This document shows positions 17,372 through 26,326 of a stretch of DNA of 64,000 nucleotides, piece by piece (the stretch's first letter is position 1; each line of letters opens with the position of its first letter). This stretch comes from JALORV01 sp963780715 (GTDB taxonomy: Bacteria > Pseudomonadota > Gammaproteobacteria > Burkholderiales > Burkholderiaceae_F), in NCBI GenBank assembly GCA_963780715.1, contig CAWADK010000001.1, forward strand, positions 62,001 through 126,000, in the 5' to 3' direction. Made by a program: the position numbers and the translations under genes. A model generated the notes under the pieces. That model was not told the origin of the DNA. It saw only the letters and a program-made list of their open reading frames with translations, and did no database searches.

Positions 17372-18214
17372 AGATGCGGCCTACGCGACTGTCGGACGAC
17401 ATGACAAACAACGCTCTGCTATGCCAGTGGCAGGTTCGTGCTCGCATACGCGGCATCCTCCTCACGCCGGGTCAAACCTCTTTGCATCGGTGGCATCGCG
17501 GCAATGCGTGGGCTGCGCGCGAGCTTGCCCTGTGCGCGGAATCGCGTCGGCGCATCGCTGCTGTCGGTCGTCATTTGCAGCGCAACCGAGTGGGGCCGGG
17601 CATCGCGATGCTCGAACACAGCGCAAGGGCTGTCGCAGCCTGCTGTTGCTGTATGTAGCCGCACGACTACTCCTGCGGCAGCCGCCAATCAGACTGACCC
17701 GCGCTCGATGGCGCTGTCCGCCAGGGACAAGATGGCGACCTTCCTGCTGGAGTGGCCACCGCGGCCACGAACCGATCACGGCAGCCTTCTTCGCCTCGCA
17801 GTTCCTCGGCACATTGACGACAGCGCCACTCGAGCGGCGCGACGCAGCCGGGCAACTGCTGCTTGAACACTGGCTTGTGCATGGCGGCGGCCACACGTGG
17901 TTCGGTGGCAGTCGCGCCGGCTCGTACAGCGACCCGCGGGGTCCGGACGCATCGGCCGAAATGGTGCGGTTCTTTCTTCAGCGGACTTAACCACGCTGTG
18001 CTGGCTTCGCTCGGCGCCGCACCGTCGGTCATCGCCGGCGACGTCAATCTTGATCGCAGTTGCACGACTCGTGAAGCTCATCAAGGTGCCGGATCGTGGC
18101 CGAACCTGAGACTGCCGGCAACCCTCACGTTACGAGCACAAAGTGCCAGCTGGCCCGTTCGAGCAAACGCGTTCGTCCCTCGTTACACTGGACGGCCATT
18201 GCGAAGGAGGGGGC
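17372..18214. other. Gene-poor stretch
   Basis: About 840 bases with several overlapping open frames on both strands, none with a recognisable domain, signal peptide or ribosome site. The minus-strand part next to 17371 probably carries the displaced N terminus of the Crp/Fnr gene. Nothing else is supported. Confidence 0.5.
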
Positions 18215-19073
18215 ATGAAGGTTTCACGAGGGTGGGTCGCCGCTGCTGATGCTGGGGGCGGGGCTCCACGCCAACGCCGCCGCACAGGCCGAGTGGCCAT
18301 CGGTCGGGGAGCCCGCCACGGTGTCGCGCGCAGCGGGTCGCTGGCTGTGGGCCGACCTGGTGTCGACCGATACGAGCCGGTCTGCGGAGTTCTACAGCAA
18401 GGTCTTCGGATGGACGTTTCGTCCGGTCGCTTCGGCGGATGGGACGGCCGGATACATGACGATCCTGGCCGATGGCCGCCCGATAGGGGGCATCGTGCCC
18501 GCGCGTGGCCGCACCGAGCGCGGCGCGCGCTGGATCGGGCTGGCCAGCGGTGACCCCAAGACGATGGCGGCCCGCGCGCAGGAGCGTGGAGGCGCGGTCG
18601 CCACGGCACCGATCGTGCTGCCAGGGCGCGGCGAATTCGCGGCGCTGCGCGATCCGGCCGGGGCCTACTTCGCTGTCGTTCGTACGGAGCGGGGTGACCC
18701 GAGCGATCACCTTGGGCGCAACAACGAGTGGCTTTGGTTCGAACTCTGGACCGATGACCCGGTGAAGGTGGTCGACTTTTACCGGGATGTGTTCGGCTAC
18801 GCCGTCGGCGCTGCCGATGGCCGAGCCGACGCCTACGTCCTCACGGCCGGAGGGCGCGCGCGCGCCGGCGTGATGCGCAGCCCGGATCCCAGGCTGCCAA
18901 CAGCATGGATTCCCTACGTCCGGGTTGCTGACCTGCCCGCGGCGGTCGCACGGGCCGTGGCGAATGGTGCGCGGGTCGTCGTGGCGCCGCAGCCGCACCA
19001 CCGTTCGCAGGTGGCCGTGCTGATGGATCCTCTGGGCGCTCCGTTCGCGATGGCAGACTGGAGGCCGCAATGA
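18215..19073 (+). CDS. Secreted VOC (glyoxalase-like) family protein, signal peptide frameshifted
   Basis: Two tandem VOC domains are visible, roughly residues 30-145 and 155-285 of the restored protein (LWADLVSTDTSRSAEFYSKVFGW; ELWTDDPVKVVDFYRDVFGY). The ATG at 18215 has a strong ribosome site (GAAGGAGGGGG) and begins MKVSRG. The hydrophobic signal continues one frame away as LLMLGAGLHANAAAQA, so one extra base lies in the G-rich stretch 18230-18248; total length is 3n+1. The open frame alone starts at 18249. Such two-domain proteins are usually of unknown substrate. The stop overlaps the next start (ATGA). Confidence 0.75.
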
Positions 19074-19336
19074 GGCAAGGCCTGCTACGCATGACACTCG
19101 CCACCGCGATTGCTGGTCTCGGCGGCTGCGCCGGTTACAACCTGCAGCTCGGGACCTCGGCCAGTACAGGCCGCTCGTCCGGCTTCTTCGAGGTCTATCA
19201 GATCCCGGCGACGAGCCTGACCCCCTGGACGGAGCGCACCGCGCCGCTGACCCCGCCGCCCGGGCAAGGCGGCGCCTCGGGAGTCAGCACGCTTCCAGCG
19301 TCGCGCGACGCCCTGCCGCCGGAGCGCCCGGCGTAG
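19070..19336 (+). CDS. Small predicted lipoprotein
   Basis: An 88-residue protein with a lipoprotein signal (lipobox GLGGC, Cys20) and a short Pro/Ser-rich mature part. The start overlaps the stop of the VOC gene as ATGA, indicating an operon. No function is recognised. Confidence 0.65.
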   Translation: MRQGLLRMTLATAIAGLGGCAGYNLQLGTSASTGRSSGFFEVYQIPATSLTPWTERTAPLTPPPGQGGASGVSTLPASRDALPPERPA

Positions 19337-19396
19337 GCCGCTTCTGACAGCGCGATCACCGCGTCGCGGCAGCAGCAACGACGCCGCGCCCTGGGT

Positions 19397-19882
19397 TCAG
19401 TCCTGCATCCAGGGCAGACCGTGGTTGCGCCAGCCGTCGATGGCACCGCGGCGGCCGTCGACGGTTCGCTGGCCTTCGAATCCTTCCAGCACGTTGTAGA
19501 CGCGTGCGAACCCCGCGGCGGCGGCTGTCCGCGCCGCGGCATGGGAACGAACGGCGCTGCGGCACAGCAGCAGCACCGGCTGATCGAGTCGCACGACCTG
19601 ATGCAAGGCGCTGACGAACATCGCGCTCGGCAGGACGTCGTTGCCGCGCCATTCGATGTTGACCGAGGCAGGCACGGAGCCCACGAACTTGAACTCCGCC
19701 GGAGTCCGCACGTCGACCAGTTTTGCCCGTTGCCGGCTGACCAGCGCCCAGGCCTCGCGTGGCGTTACCGCGCCGGTATAGGGCAGTTCAAGCTCGATGC
19801 GGCGGGTCTCCGCCAGATCGAATATCGCGTCGATGGCGGCGTCGCTGGGAGGCGCGGCTCGCGTTTCGGTGAGGATCGTCAT
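19397..19882 (-). CDS. Cytoplasmic rhodanese-like sulfurtransferase
   Basis: A 161-residue rhodanese-domain protein without a signal peptide. It has the DVRTPAEF motif and a canonical active loop CRSAVR. The start at 19882 (MTILTETR) is preferred because the domain begins soon after and the longer form adds an unlikely leader; the ribosome site is weak. It lies apart from the periplasmic rhodaneses and may handle cytoplasmic sulfane sulfur. Confidence 0.8.
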   Translation of the reverse strand: MTILTETRAAPPSDAAIDAIFDLAETRRIELELPYTGAVTPREAWALVSRQRAKLVDVRTPAEFKFVGSVPASVNIEWRGNDVLPSAMFVSALHQVVRLDQPVLLLCRSAVRSHAAARTAAAAGFARVYNVLEGFEGQRTVDGRRGAIDGWRNHGLPWMQD

Positions 19883-20180
19883 GATGGGCAGGACTCGGGA
19901 GGACACTGCGCACGCTAAGGCGTGGGCAACCGCTTGCAGCAACGATTGCGGCATATGCATAGAACCGCAGCGGTTGTCGCTGCAGGCCCGCGCGCGAGAG
20001 GGGCGAGGCGCTGCTGCGTCGCACTTGCAGTTTCAGATGCGGCTGCGCCAGGGACGCCGGATGCGGTTAGACTCCGCCCCCGACGCATTGACCGCCCGGG
20101 CGTCAACGACGCGCGGGCTCGATCCGTTATCTGACCGCCGGCTTCGGCAATCGATCCACGTAAATATCGGAGTCCCACCC

Positions 20181-20360
20181 ATGAAGAAACTGCTTGCTGC
20201 CATGATCGCCGCCTCGTTCGCTTGCGGCGTTGCGTACGCTGCCGACGCCGCCAAAGATGCGAAGAAGCCGACCGCCGAAGATTGCAAGAAAGCCAAAGAC
20301 GCCGGAAAGAAACTGGACGGCTGCGAAACGGCCAAGAAGGACAAGAAGGGCGGCTGCTAA
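20181..20360 (+). CDS. Small secreted Lys/Cys-containing protein
   Basis: A 59-residue precursor. A classical signal peptide (MKKLLAAMIAASFACGVAYA) is followed by a mature peptide of about 39 residues, about one third Lys, with three Cys (EDC, DGC, GGC). It could bind metal or act as a small periplasmic carrier, but no family is recognised. A terminator follows 14 bases after the stop, which supports it as a real monocistronic gene. Confidence 0.7.
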   Translation: MKKLLAAMIAASFACGVAYAADAAKDAKKPTAEDCKKAKDAGKKLDGCETAKKDKKGGC

Positions 20361-20374
20361 GCCAAGCGGTTCAC

Positions 20375-20404
20375 GGCGCCCGGTCGTTCGATCGGGCGCC
20401 TTCC
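20375..20404 (+). terminator. Rho-independent terminator after the small secreted protein
   Basis: GGCGCCCG (20375-20382) pairs with CGGGCGCC (20393-20400) around a 10-base loop that can pair further. Only a short TT follows, so strength is uncertain. Confidence 0.6.
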
Positions 20405-20446
20405 ATCCTGCGCCGACTTTCCTGGCGAGGACGGCTCTCCAGTTTC

Positions 20447-21592
20447 TTACTGCAGGCCCTTGGCTTTCAGCAGAGAAAGCGTCGAGGGGTACTGCTCTCC
20501 GTCTGCGCTGGCCCCGCCGTTCTTGAGCGCGAGGTTCAGGTGCTTGCTGGCCTGCTCCGGATTCCCCAAACGGGAGTAGGCGACCCCCAGCCAGTAGTGG
20601 AACTCCGGTGAATAGCTGGCGCGCGCCACTTCGCGGGCGAACATGTCGCGTGCGGTACCGAAGTCGTTGCGCTTGAGCGCAGCCATGCCCTGGCTGAAAT
20701 AGTGGTACGGCGGCTCGGGGTCGATGCTGGCAAGCGTCCGCAGCAGCTCGGACGCCTCGGCCTGGCGGTCCTGACGCAGATAGACCTCGGCGAGGTTTGA
20801 CATCGCCCGCGTGTGCACCGGGTCGAGCTGCAGCACGCGCCGGAACGCAACCTCGGCAGGACCCAGATCACCGTGGCGCACGTACACGATGCCCAGCGTG
20901 TTCACGGCACTCGCGAAATCGGGGCTCTGGCGGACGGCTTCGCGCGCCCAGGCGTAAGCCTCGTCGACCCGCCCGCGCAGCAATGATTCGACCGCCCGGT
21001 TGTTCATGAACATGGCGACGATCGTCTGTTCCGTAACCTCGCGCGTGCGCACTTTGCTGGCATCATCGGGAGGAAGGAAGTCGATCGTGTACGTGCGCGA
21101 CATCGGATCGGCGCGCTGCTGCATGGGTGGACCCAGCGTCACATTGACGTGACCGGTGCGCAGCAGCAGCGAACCGCTGCGGCTCCAGGATTCCTCGCGA
21201 TAAGCGCTCTGGTAGCGGACCTGCAGTCCCAGTTCCTTGGCGAAGGCAGCCGTCATGATGACGAGCGACAGGCAGTTGCCGGAGCGGGCGTCGAACGCTT
21301 CCGCCGCATTGCGCGTGACGGTCGCGTCGTAGTCGAGCTTCAGCTGGCCCTTGCGCAGCAGCGCTTCGATCAGGCCGAGTTGCACTCCATTCGTCCGTAA
21401 CTGCGACTGGATCTCCGTGTGCACGTAGTTCCGCATCGAATCGCTCAGGGCAAAGACCTGCTCCGAGCTGGTATCGACGGCGGGCTTGGCGAAAAGCTGA
21501 TCCTGGAAGAGATCGTCGTGGGGCGGAGGTGCATGCGGTGGCGTAGCGCAGGCCGCGAGGAGGGCGCTACTGGCCGCAGCAATGCAGCCCAT
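20447..21592 (-). CDS. TPR lipoprotein with transglutaminase-like region
   Basis: A protein of about 381 residues with a lipoprotein signal (lipobox LLAAC) and a region around RSGNCLSLVIMTAAFAKELGL that resembles transglutaminase-like Cys sites. From about residue 200 there are TPR repeats (SAVNTLGIVYVRHGDLGPAEVAFRRVLQLDP; RAMSNLAEVYLRQDRQAEASELL). Proteins of this shape occur in Betaproteobacteria as outer-membrane-associated TPR lipoproteins of unknown role. The start is uncertain: ATG 21592 is used, but ATG 21679 or a TTG between them is possible. Confidence 0.75.
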   Translation of the reverse strand: MGCIAAASSALLAACATPPHAPPPHDDLFQDQLFAKPAVDTSSEQVFALSDSMRNYVHTEIQSQLRTNGVQLGLIEALLRKGQLKLDYDATVTRNAAEAFDARSGNCLSLVIMTAAFAKELGLQVRYQSAYREESWSRSGSLLLRTGHVNVTLGPPMQQRADPMSRTYTIDFLPPDDASKVRTREVTEQTIVAMFMNNRAVESLLRGRVDEAYAWAREAVRQSPDFASAVNTLGIVYVRHGDLGPAEVAFRRVLQLDPVHTRAMSNLAEVYLRQDRQAEASELLRTLASIDPEPPYHYFSQGMAALKRNDFGTARDMFAREVARASYSPEFHYWLGVAYSRLGNPEQASKHLNLALKNGGASADGEQYPSTLSLLKAKGLQ

Positions 21593-22111
21593 TGCGCGCT
21601 TGAGCAAGTTCAGCCTGGCACTCCCGGTTTGATGGAAACCGGGTTGTGGAGGGTGGATTCCGACCGCCGAAGCCGACATACCGTTTCCTGCTGCCACCAC
21701 TTCTTCTGACCGACACGACAAGCGTCCTGCAGAAGCTCCGCCGGGTCAAGTCGCGGCTGACGAATCCGATCGGCCGAAGGGCGAACCGCTCCGTGTCGCG
21801 ACAGGATGGCTCCCTCAAGTGCTCGCTCTTGAGTGCCGAATCTGCAGGAACTCTCCGACGCGGAAAGACACTGACTCGACGTGGCTGCAGGCCCGTAGGA
21901 CTGACAGTCTGACGAAACGCCGCCGCGGGACATTGGGGCGCATGCCGTTGTCCTTCGCGGAACTGCGATGGTAGAGCCCGTGTACGTCCGACACTGACCG
22001 GCGGGCCAGCGGCGTCTTCCAGCGTACTTACTGCGACTGGGCTGGGACTACGGCGCACCTATCCCCGGTCGCGAGGCTCGGGCGGTTCAACGTGCCGAAG
22101 CGGTGATCGGC
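21593..22111. other. Gene-poor stretch
   Basis: About 520 bases with no recognisable gene. It contains the upstream region of the minus-strand TPR lipoprotein gene. No terminator or repeat stands out. Confidence 0.45.
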
Positions 22112-22369
22112 TCACTTGATGCACTGGAGGGCATAAGTCTTCGCCTGCCCGGTGAAGTGCTCGCTGACAACGCACGTCGCCGCGCCGCATTGGCAGTGGA
22201 CCATGTTGGTTCCGATCGATGCCGCAGAAGTGGCAGGAGCGCAGTTGCAAGGAGGTGGCGTCTGCTGGGCCGCGGCATTTCCGTCTTTGGCGGACATGAG
22301 CATCGCCGTCACCACCAGGGCGACGCCAAGGCTGCCTGCTAGGGTTGCTGCGAACTTTGCTATCGACAT
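22112..22369 (-). CDS. Small secreted cysteine-rich protein
   Basis: An 85-residue protein with an N-terminal hydrophobic signal (FAATLAGSLGVALVVTAML) and a mature part with six Cys in pairs (CNC, CQC, then two single Cys). The arrangement suggests metal binding or disulfide bonding. The family is not recognised. The start at 22369 (MSIAKFAATL) is chosen because the signal follows directly and GGAAAGGAC lies upstream. Confidence 0.6.
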   Translation of the reverse strand: MSIAKFAATLAGSLGVALVVTAMLMSAKDGNAAAQQTPPPCNCAPATSAASIGTNMVHCQCGAATCVVSEHFTGQAKTYALQCIK

Positions 22370-22684
22370 GGGGTAAGTCCTTTCCTGACTAGCAACGTGG
22401 ATTGACACGCCCGTTGCGCAGGCCTACACCGACAACGACCGCCGCAGGCAAGGCGATCGGGCACTTCGAGCCGCGCCTTGCCAGGCTACGCTCGTTCGCT
22501 TTCCCTGTTCCGCGCCGGCCTGAGGAGACGCACCGGCCATGCTCACCCAGCCTATCTGCGGAAGGCGCGCTCCGGCGTGGGGCCGACCTGCACTCCCCAT
22601 GCTGCACTATCGACCGCCATGCCGATGCCTTGGCGCATCACCGAGCGAAGACCTCGGCAGGCGGCGTGTCGCAGCGATCGCGCG
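22370..22684. other. Gene-poor stretch
   Basis: About 315 bases holding the upstream region of the cysteine-rich protein gene. No gene or clear regulatory element is seen. Confidence 0.4.
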
Positions 22685-23515
22685 TCACGCAGCCCTTCTC
22701 AGCGCTTCACCTGTCGTATCCATCTGTGCGTCCAGAAAAGCGCCGATGCGCCATGCAACTGCCTGGCCGTGAGTGACCGGCCCCATGTGCCCCGCATTGG
22801 CCACGACCTCATGTGTGGCCTGCGGCAGCGCGTAGCGCAACAGCTCGCCGATCCGGCGCGGCGCGGGGCGTGTCCGCGCGCCGGTCATGCAGAGGATCGG
22901 CATGGGAAGCCGCGAGAGAGCGGCTCGCGTCAGCGAGTCGTTGAAGAGCGCGTTGAAGTGCCCGATGACCGACCCGATGCGCGCGGCGATCAGCTGCTGC
23001 CGCACCGGTGGCAGGCGTTCCCACGCGCCGTCGCCCGACCAGAAGTCCACGAAGCGCTGCGCGGCGCGCGCGCTGTGGCCGAGGTCGAACCAGTTGCGGA
23101 TCGACTGCGCCGCGCTCAGGACTTCGGTGGTTGCGCGGTCGCGCGGCTGGTAATCCAGCAGCAGCCGAAAGAGCACAGGTTCGTAGACGGCGACGCTCGC
23201 GATGCGCTCCGGCAACAGTGCCGCCAGCTTCAGCGCCAGGGCGCCGCCGTAGGAGTGTCCGATCAGATGCACGGGGGTGGCGCTGGTGAGCAGCGGTTGC
23301 ACCAGCGCAAGGTCATCTTCGAGGCGCATGCGTTGCCCTTCTGCCCACGCAGGGGTCGGGCCATGCCCGTGCAGATCGACGGCGTGCAGGCGGTAGCGCG
23401 ACTGCAGCGCAGTCATGAGACCGTCCCACTGCCTGCCGGAGCTTCCGCTCGAATGCAACAGCACGACCGTTGGTCCCTGTCCGACGCTACGAACATGCGG
23501 CTTCTTGGTTTCCAT
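22685..23515 (-). CDS. Alpha/beta hydrolase
   Basis: A 276-residue alpha/beta-hydrolase-fold enzyme. Visible elements are the oxyanion-region motif LLHSSGSSGRQW, the nucleophile elbow GHSYGG (Ser) and the C-terminal catalytic His in NAGHMGPVTH. No signal peptide is seen. The start at 23515 (METKKPHV) is supported by GGGAG upstream; an ATG 15 bases earlier is possible. The substrate is not predictable. Confidence 0.85.
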   Translation of the reverse strand: METKKPHVRSVGQGPTVVLLHSSGSSGRQWDGLMTALQSRYRLHAVDLHGHGPTPAWAEGQRMRLEDDLALVQPLLTSATPVHLIGHSYGGALALKLAALLPERIASVAVYEPVLFRLLLDYQPRDRATTEVLSAAQSIRNWFDLGHSARAAQRFVDFWSGDGAWERLPPVRQQLIAARIGSVIGHFNALFNDSLTRAALSRLPMPILCMTGARTRPAPRRIGELLRYALPQATHEVVANAGHMGPVTHGQAVAWRIGAFLDAQMDTTGEALRRAA

Positions 23516-23681
23516 CGTGTGAACTCCCATGTGGCACGCCGTGTGCGCCCGGATGGAGGCGCGCAGGCTGGTGCGCGACACCGATCCTTGGCACTGTCGC
23601 AGGCGTCGTTCTTGTCTGGCTGCAAGACTCGGCGCCTCGATCGCCGTCACCCGGCGATCGAGGCGCCGAACCCGGCCGTTC

Positions 23682-24672
23682 TCAGTTCATCGGGCTGGCA
23701 ATCGATCCGAGCGCCGCGTGAATCCGCTCACCCTGGGCCGGCGTGATCATGCCGCCCAGCACTTCGAGGAAGCGCGCATCCTGCACGCCAGAGAAGATGT
23801 ACTGCCAGCGATAGGCCTCGAGCATCTTGGCGTGGATCGAGGCCTGCTGCTGCGCTGTGAACGAGCGACCGGCCTGCAAGCAGAAAGTACTCAGTGTCGG
23901 ACTGGGCCTGCGCCTGAACGATGCCGTCGACAGCCGCCACCAGTGCGATCAGGTCGTTGACCGCTTCGTCACGCTCGGCCGCAGTCAGCCGGGCGTTTTC
24001 ACGCTTCCACTCCAGTTCATCCAGGATCGCGTGCTGCGACTCTTCCTTCCAGTGGAACAGGAAGACGTCCTTCCACAGCGGCGAAAGCTCTGGATCGGGG
24101 TCGATGCTGGCGCGATAGTGCGCCTGCGTGAAGAGCTCGATGTCGAGTGTCAGGCCGAGCACCGCCCAGGTCGACTTGCCGAGGACGACGCTCGCCACGT
24201 CGTTGGGCTGTGGCATGAACCGATAGCCCGCGGGCATGCCTTCCGCCGCCATTGCGTCGAGCCGTCGGAACATCTCCTGATGCTTCAGTTCCTCGTCGGT
24301 GAAGCGGACCAGCGCTTCGAGTGCGACCTGGTCGCCTAGCCAGTGTTCCTTGCTGATCTCCAGGACCTTGGCGCCGATGAAGCGTTCGACCAGCCCAAAG
24401 ATGTTCGCGTAGGTGCGACCCTGGATCTGGCTCAGAAAGCGATGTTCCGCAGGCGTGGTGAAGGCGAGCTCGTTGAGTTTGGAAAGGCCATCCGGCAGGA
24501 ACTTCTTGCCGAAGTCGAAGCGGCGGCCTCGGATCACGTCGCGGTCGATGTCCCAGCGAATGCGCTTTGAGACCTCGATGCACTTGGCGTAGCGCCCTTG
24601 CTCGTTCGCACTCGCGGCGAGCGGATGCTCGGCAACGGCGTCTTCGGCGGTCATTTCTGCAACTGCTTCCAT
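23682..24672 (-). CDS. Diiron ferritin-like/AurF-type protein, frameshifted near 3' end
   Basis: About 330 residues in restored frame. Two EExxH metal motifs (DEELKHQEMF; KEESQHAILDELEW) are placed as in diiron oxygenases of the AurF/ferritin-like superfamily. The frame from ATG 24672 (AAGGAGAACACC upstream) is open to SDTEYFLLAGRS. The natural continuation FTAQQQASIHAKMLEAYRWQ and onward to the stop at 23682 lies in the next frame. One extra base near 23880 explains this (length 3n+1). The possible role is oxidation of an amine or another small molecule; the substrate is unknown. It is followed by a hydrolase gene. Confidence 0.75.
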
Positions 24673-24712
24673 GGTGGTGTTCTCCTTGCGTTCAGGGTGA
24701 AGGGGAAGTGGA

Positions 24713-25258
24713 CTAGAAAAGGGACAGGGCTTTGAGCGTGCGAAGCGCCTGCACGCGCGTGCGATCGGACTCGCCGGCGATCTCGGCCGCCACAGATCGC
24801 ATCTCGCTGCGATCGAGGCCGAGGTCGTGCAGCGTGCGCGTGTCCAGTTCGCGGAGCGCACGGTAGGTCGCGCGCGCAGATTTCGCCCTCGACCACGAGG
24901 CGTAGAGGCGATGCGCCGCTGCGGACATGGCGGCGATCAGCGTGCCCAGGACGGCCGCCAGACTGGCGCCGCGCGCGGCGCGGGCTTCGATCGCCCGTCG
25001 ATAGGCGTCGGGGCCTTCAGGCATGGCTTGTGCTTCGGCCCGTGCATCGCCGAAGCCGTTGGCCGCGGCGGCCCGGCGCGCCCAGCCGTCGAGCTCCGCG
25101 GCGCGGTCGCGGTCGGTGACGTAGGCGGCGTCATTGCTAGCGGCCGTGAAGCGCACGAGCGTATGGGGAGCGTAGGTCCGCTTGATGCGGGCCACGCCTT
25201 TGTTCATGGCGGCAAGGGCCTGGCCTTGCGCTTCAAGAGACAGTGTGCGGGCGTTCAT
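24713..25258 (-). CDS. DUF1127-domain protein
   Basis: A 181-residue protein. Its C-terminal segment (ATYRALRELDTRTLHDLGLDRSEM) is the DUF1127 motif, typical of small stress-related and RNA-binding-like proteins in Proteobacteria. The N-terminal 110 residues are Ala-rich and unrecognised, with a hydrophobic helix around GASLAAVLGTLIAAMSAA. The start at 25258 is supported by GGGAGAGCAACG. It lies 40 bases upstream of the diiron gene and may be cotranscribed. Confidence 0.75.
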   Translation of the reverse strand: MNARTLSLEAQGQALAAMNKGVARIKRTYAPHTLVRFTAASNDAAYVTDRDRAAELDGWARRAAAANGFGDARAEAQAMPEGPDAYRRAIEARAARGASLAAVLGTLIAAMSAAAHRLYASWSRAKSARATYRALRELDTRTLHDLGLDRSEMRSVAAEIAGESDRTRVQALRTLKALSLF

Positions 25259-25446
25259 CGTTGCTCTCCCAGTGGTTCCGGCGGCGCCGGCGTTGTCGAT
25301 GGGGGGCACTCTAGGCAGCCGACGTATTCGCGGCCTTTCAGTTCTGCATCACTGTGTATCGCTCGGTAGCTGCGGTGGTCTGGCGGTATCGACGGCGCGC
25401 GGATCGCGTCACATAATTCGCGCCTCCGAACGACCGAACAGAGGAA

Positions 25447-26163
25447 GTGGTGGCAAACGCGAGCGTGCTGGTGGTCGATGACGATGCCGACGTCCGTCGC
25501 ATGCTGGTCGACTACCTCGGTTCGCACGACTACCAGGTCATCGGTGTTGCCAACGGTGCAGAGATGCGTGCCGCGCTCGAACGCGAGGTTCCCGACGTCG
25601 TCCTGCTCGATGTCGGCCTGCCAGGCGAGGATGGCCTCTCGCTGGCGCGCTTCCTGCGCGAGCGCTACCCGGTGGGCATCATCATGGTCACCGCCGCCGA
25701 CGGCGTCGTCGATCGCGTCGTCGGACTCGAGATGGGAGCGGACGACTACGTGGCCAAGCCTTTTGACCCGCGCGAGCTGCGGGCGCGAATCAAGAGCGTG
25801 CTGCGGCGTGTGCGTGACGAGACTGTCCAAAGTGCGCCGGCATCGGCTCGGCACAGGCTCCGCATCGGACGCTGCACGCTGGACCTCGATGCCCGGCGCC
25901 TGCTCGACACCGATGGCTCCGACATTTCGATCACGGCGATGGAATTCGATCTGCTGAAGACCTTCGTCGAGCATCCGAACAAGGTCCTGACCCGCGATCG
26001 CCTCCTCACGCTGACCCGGAACCGGGAGTGGGAGCCATTTGACCGCTCGATCGACATCCGCATCGCCCGCCTGCGCAGGAAGGTGGAAGTCAACCCCGAC
26101 AACCCGCTCGCGATCCAGACCGTCCGCGGCGCCGGATACATGTTCGTGCCGCCGACGGACTGA
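25447..26163 (+). CDS. OmpR/PhoB-family response regulator
   Basis: A 238-residue two-component regulator. The receiver domain (residues 6-120) has the acidic pair DDD, phosphoacceptor Asp55 (VVLLDVGLPG) and the conserved Lys in VAKPFDP. The C-terminal winged helix (about 140-235) contains RRKVEVNPDNPLAIQTVRGAGYMF, which is typical. The start is GTG, at 25447 or 25450. The large hybrid kinase gene 160 bases downstream is a possible partner, though that kinase has its own receiver. Confidence 0.92.
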   Translation: MVANASVLVVDDDADVRRMLVDYLGSHDYQVIGVANGAEMRAALEREVPDVVLLDVGLPGEDGLSLARFLRERYPVGIIMVTAADGVVDRVVGLEMGADDYVAKPFDPRELRARIKSVLRRVRDETVQSAPASARHRLRIGRCTLDLDARRLLDTDGSDISITAMEFDLLKTFVEHPNKVLTRDRLLTLTRNREWEPFDRSIDIRIARLRRKVEVNPDNPLAIQTVRGAGYMFVPPTD

Positions 26164-26326
26164 TCACCAGCGTCCGTATCAGCGCGTACCAGGATGTTTC
26201 AGTCGTGTAACAGTGCAGGCCGACGGAGCGACGCCTGCCTACACTTGACGGCAGTTTCGCGAGGCGGGCGGCATCACGCTGAGACCGACGGCCGCCGAAG
26301 GAACCCTGTCGTCATGAAACACTGCC

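Noticed and set aside
17372..18214. Several open frames of 90-190 codons on both strands
   Set aside because: No domain, signal peptide, ribosome site or coherent codon usage; they overlap each other and look like high-GC shadow frames.
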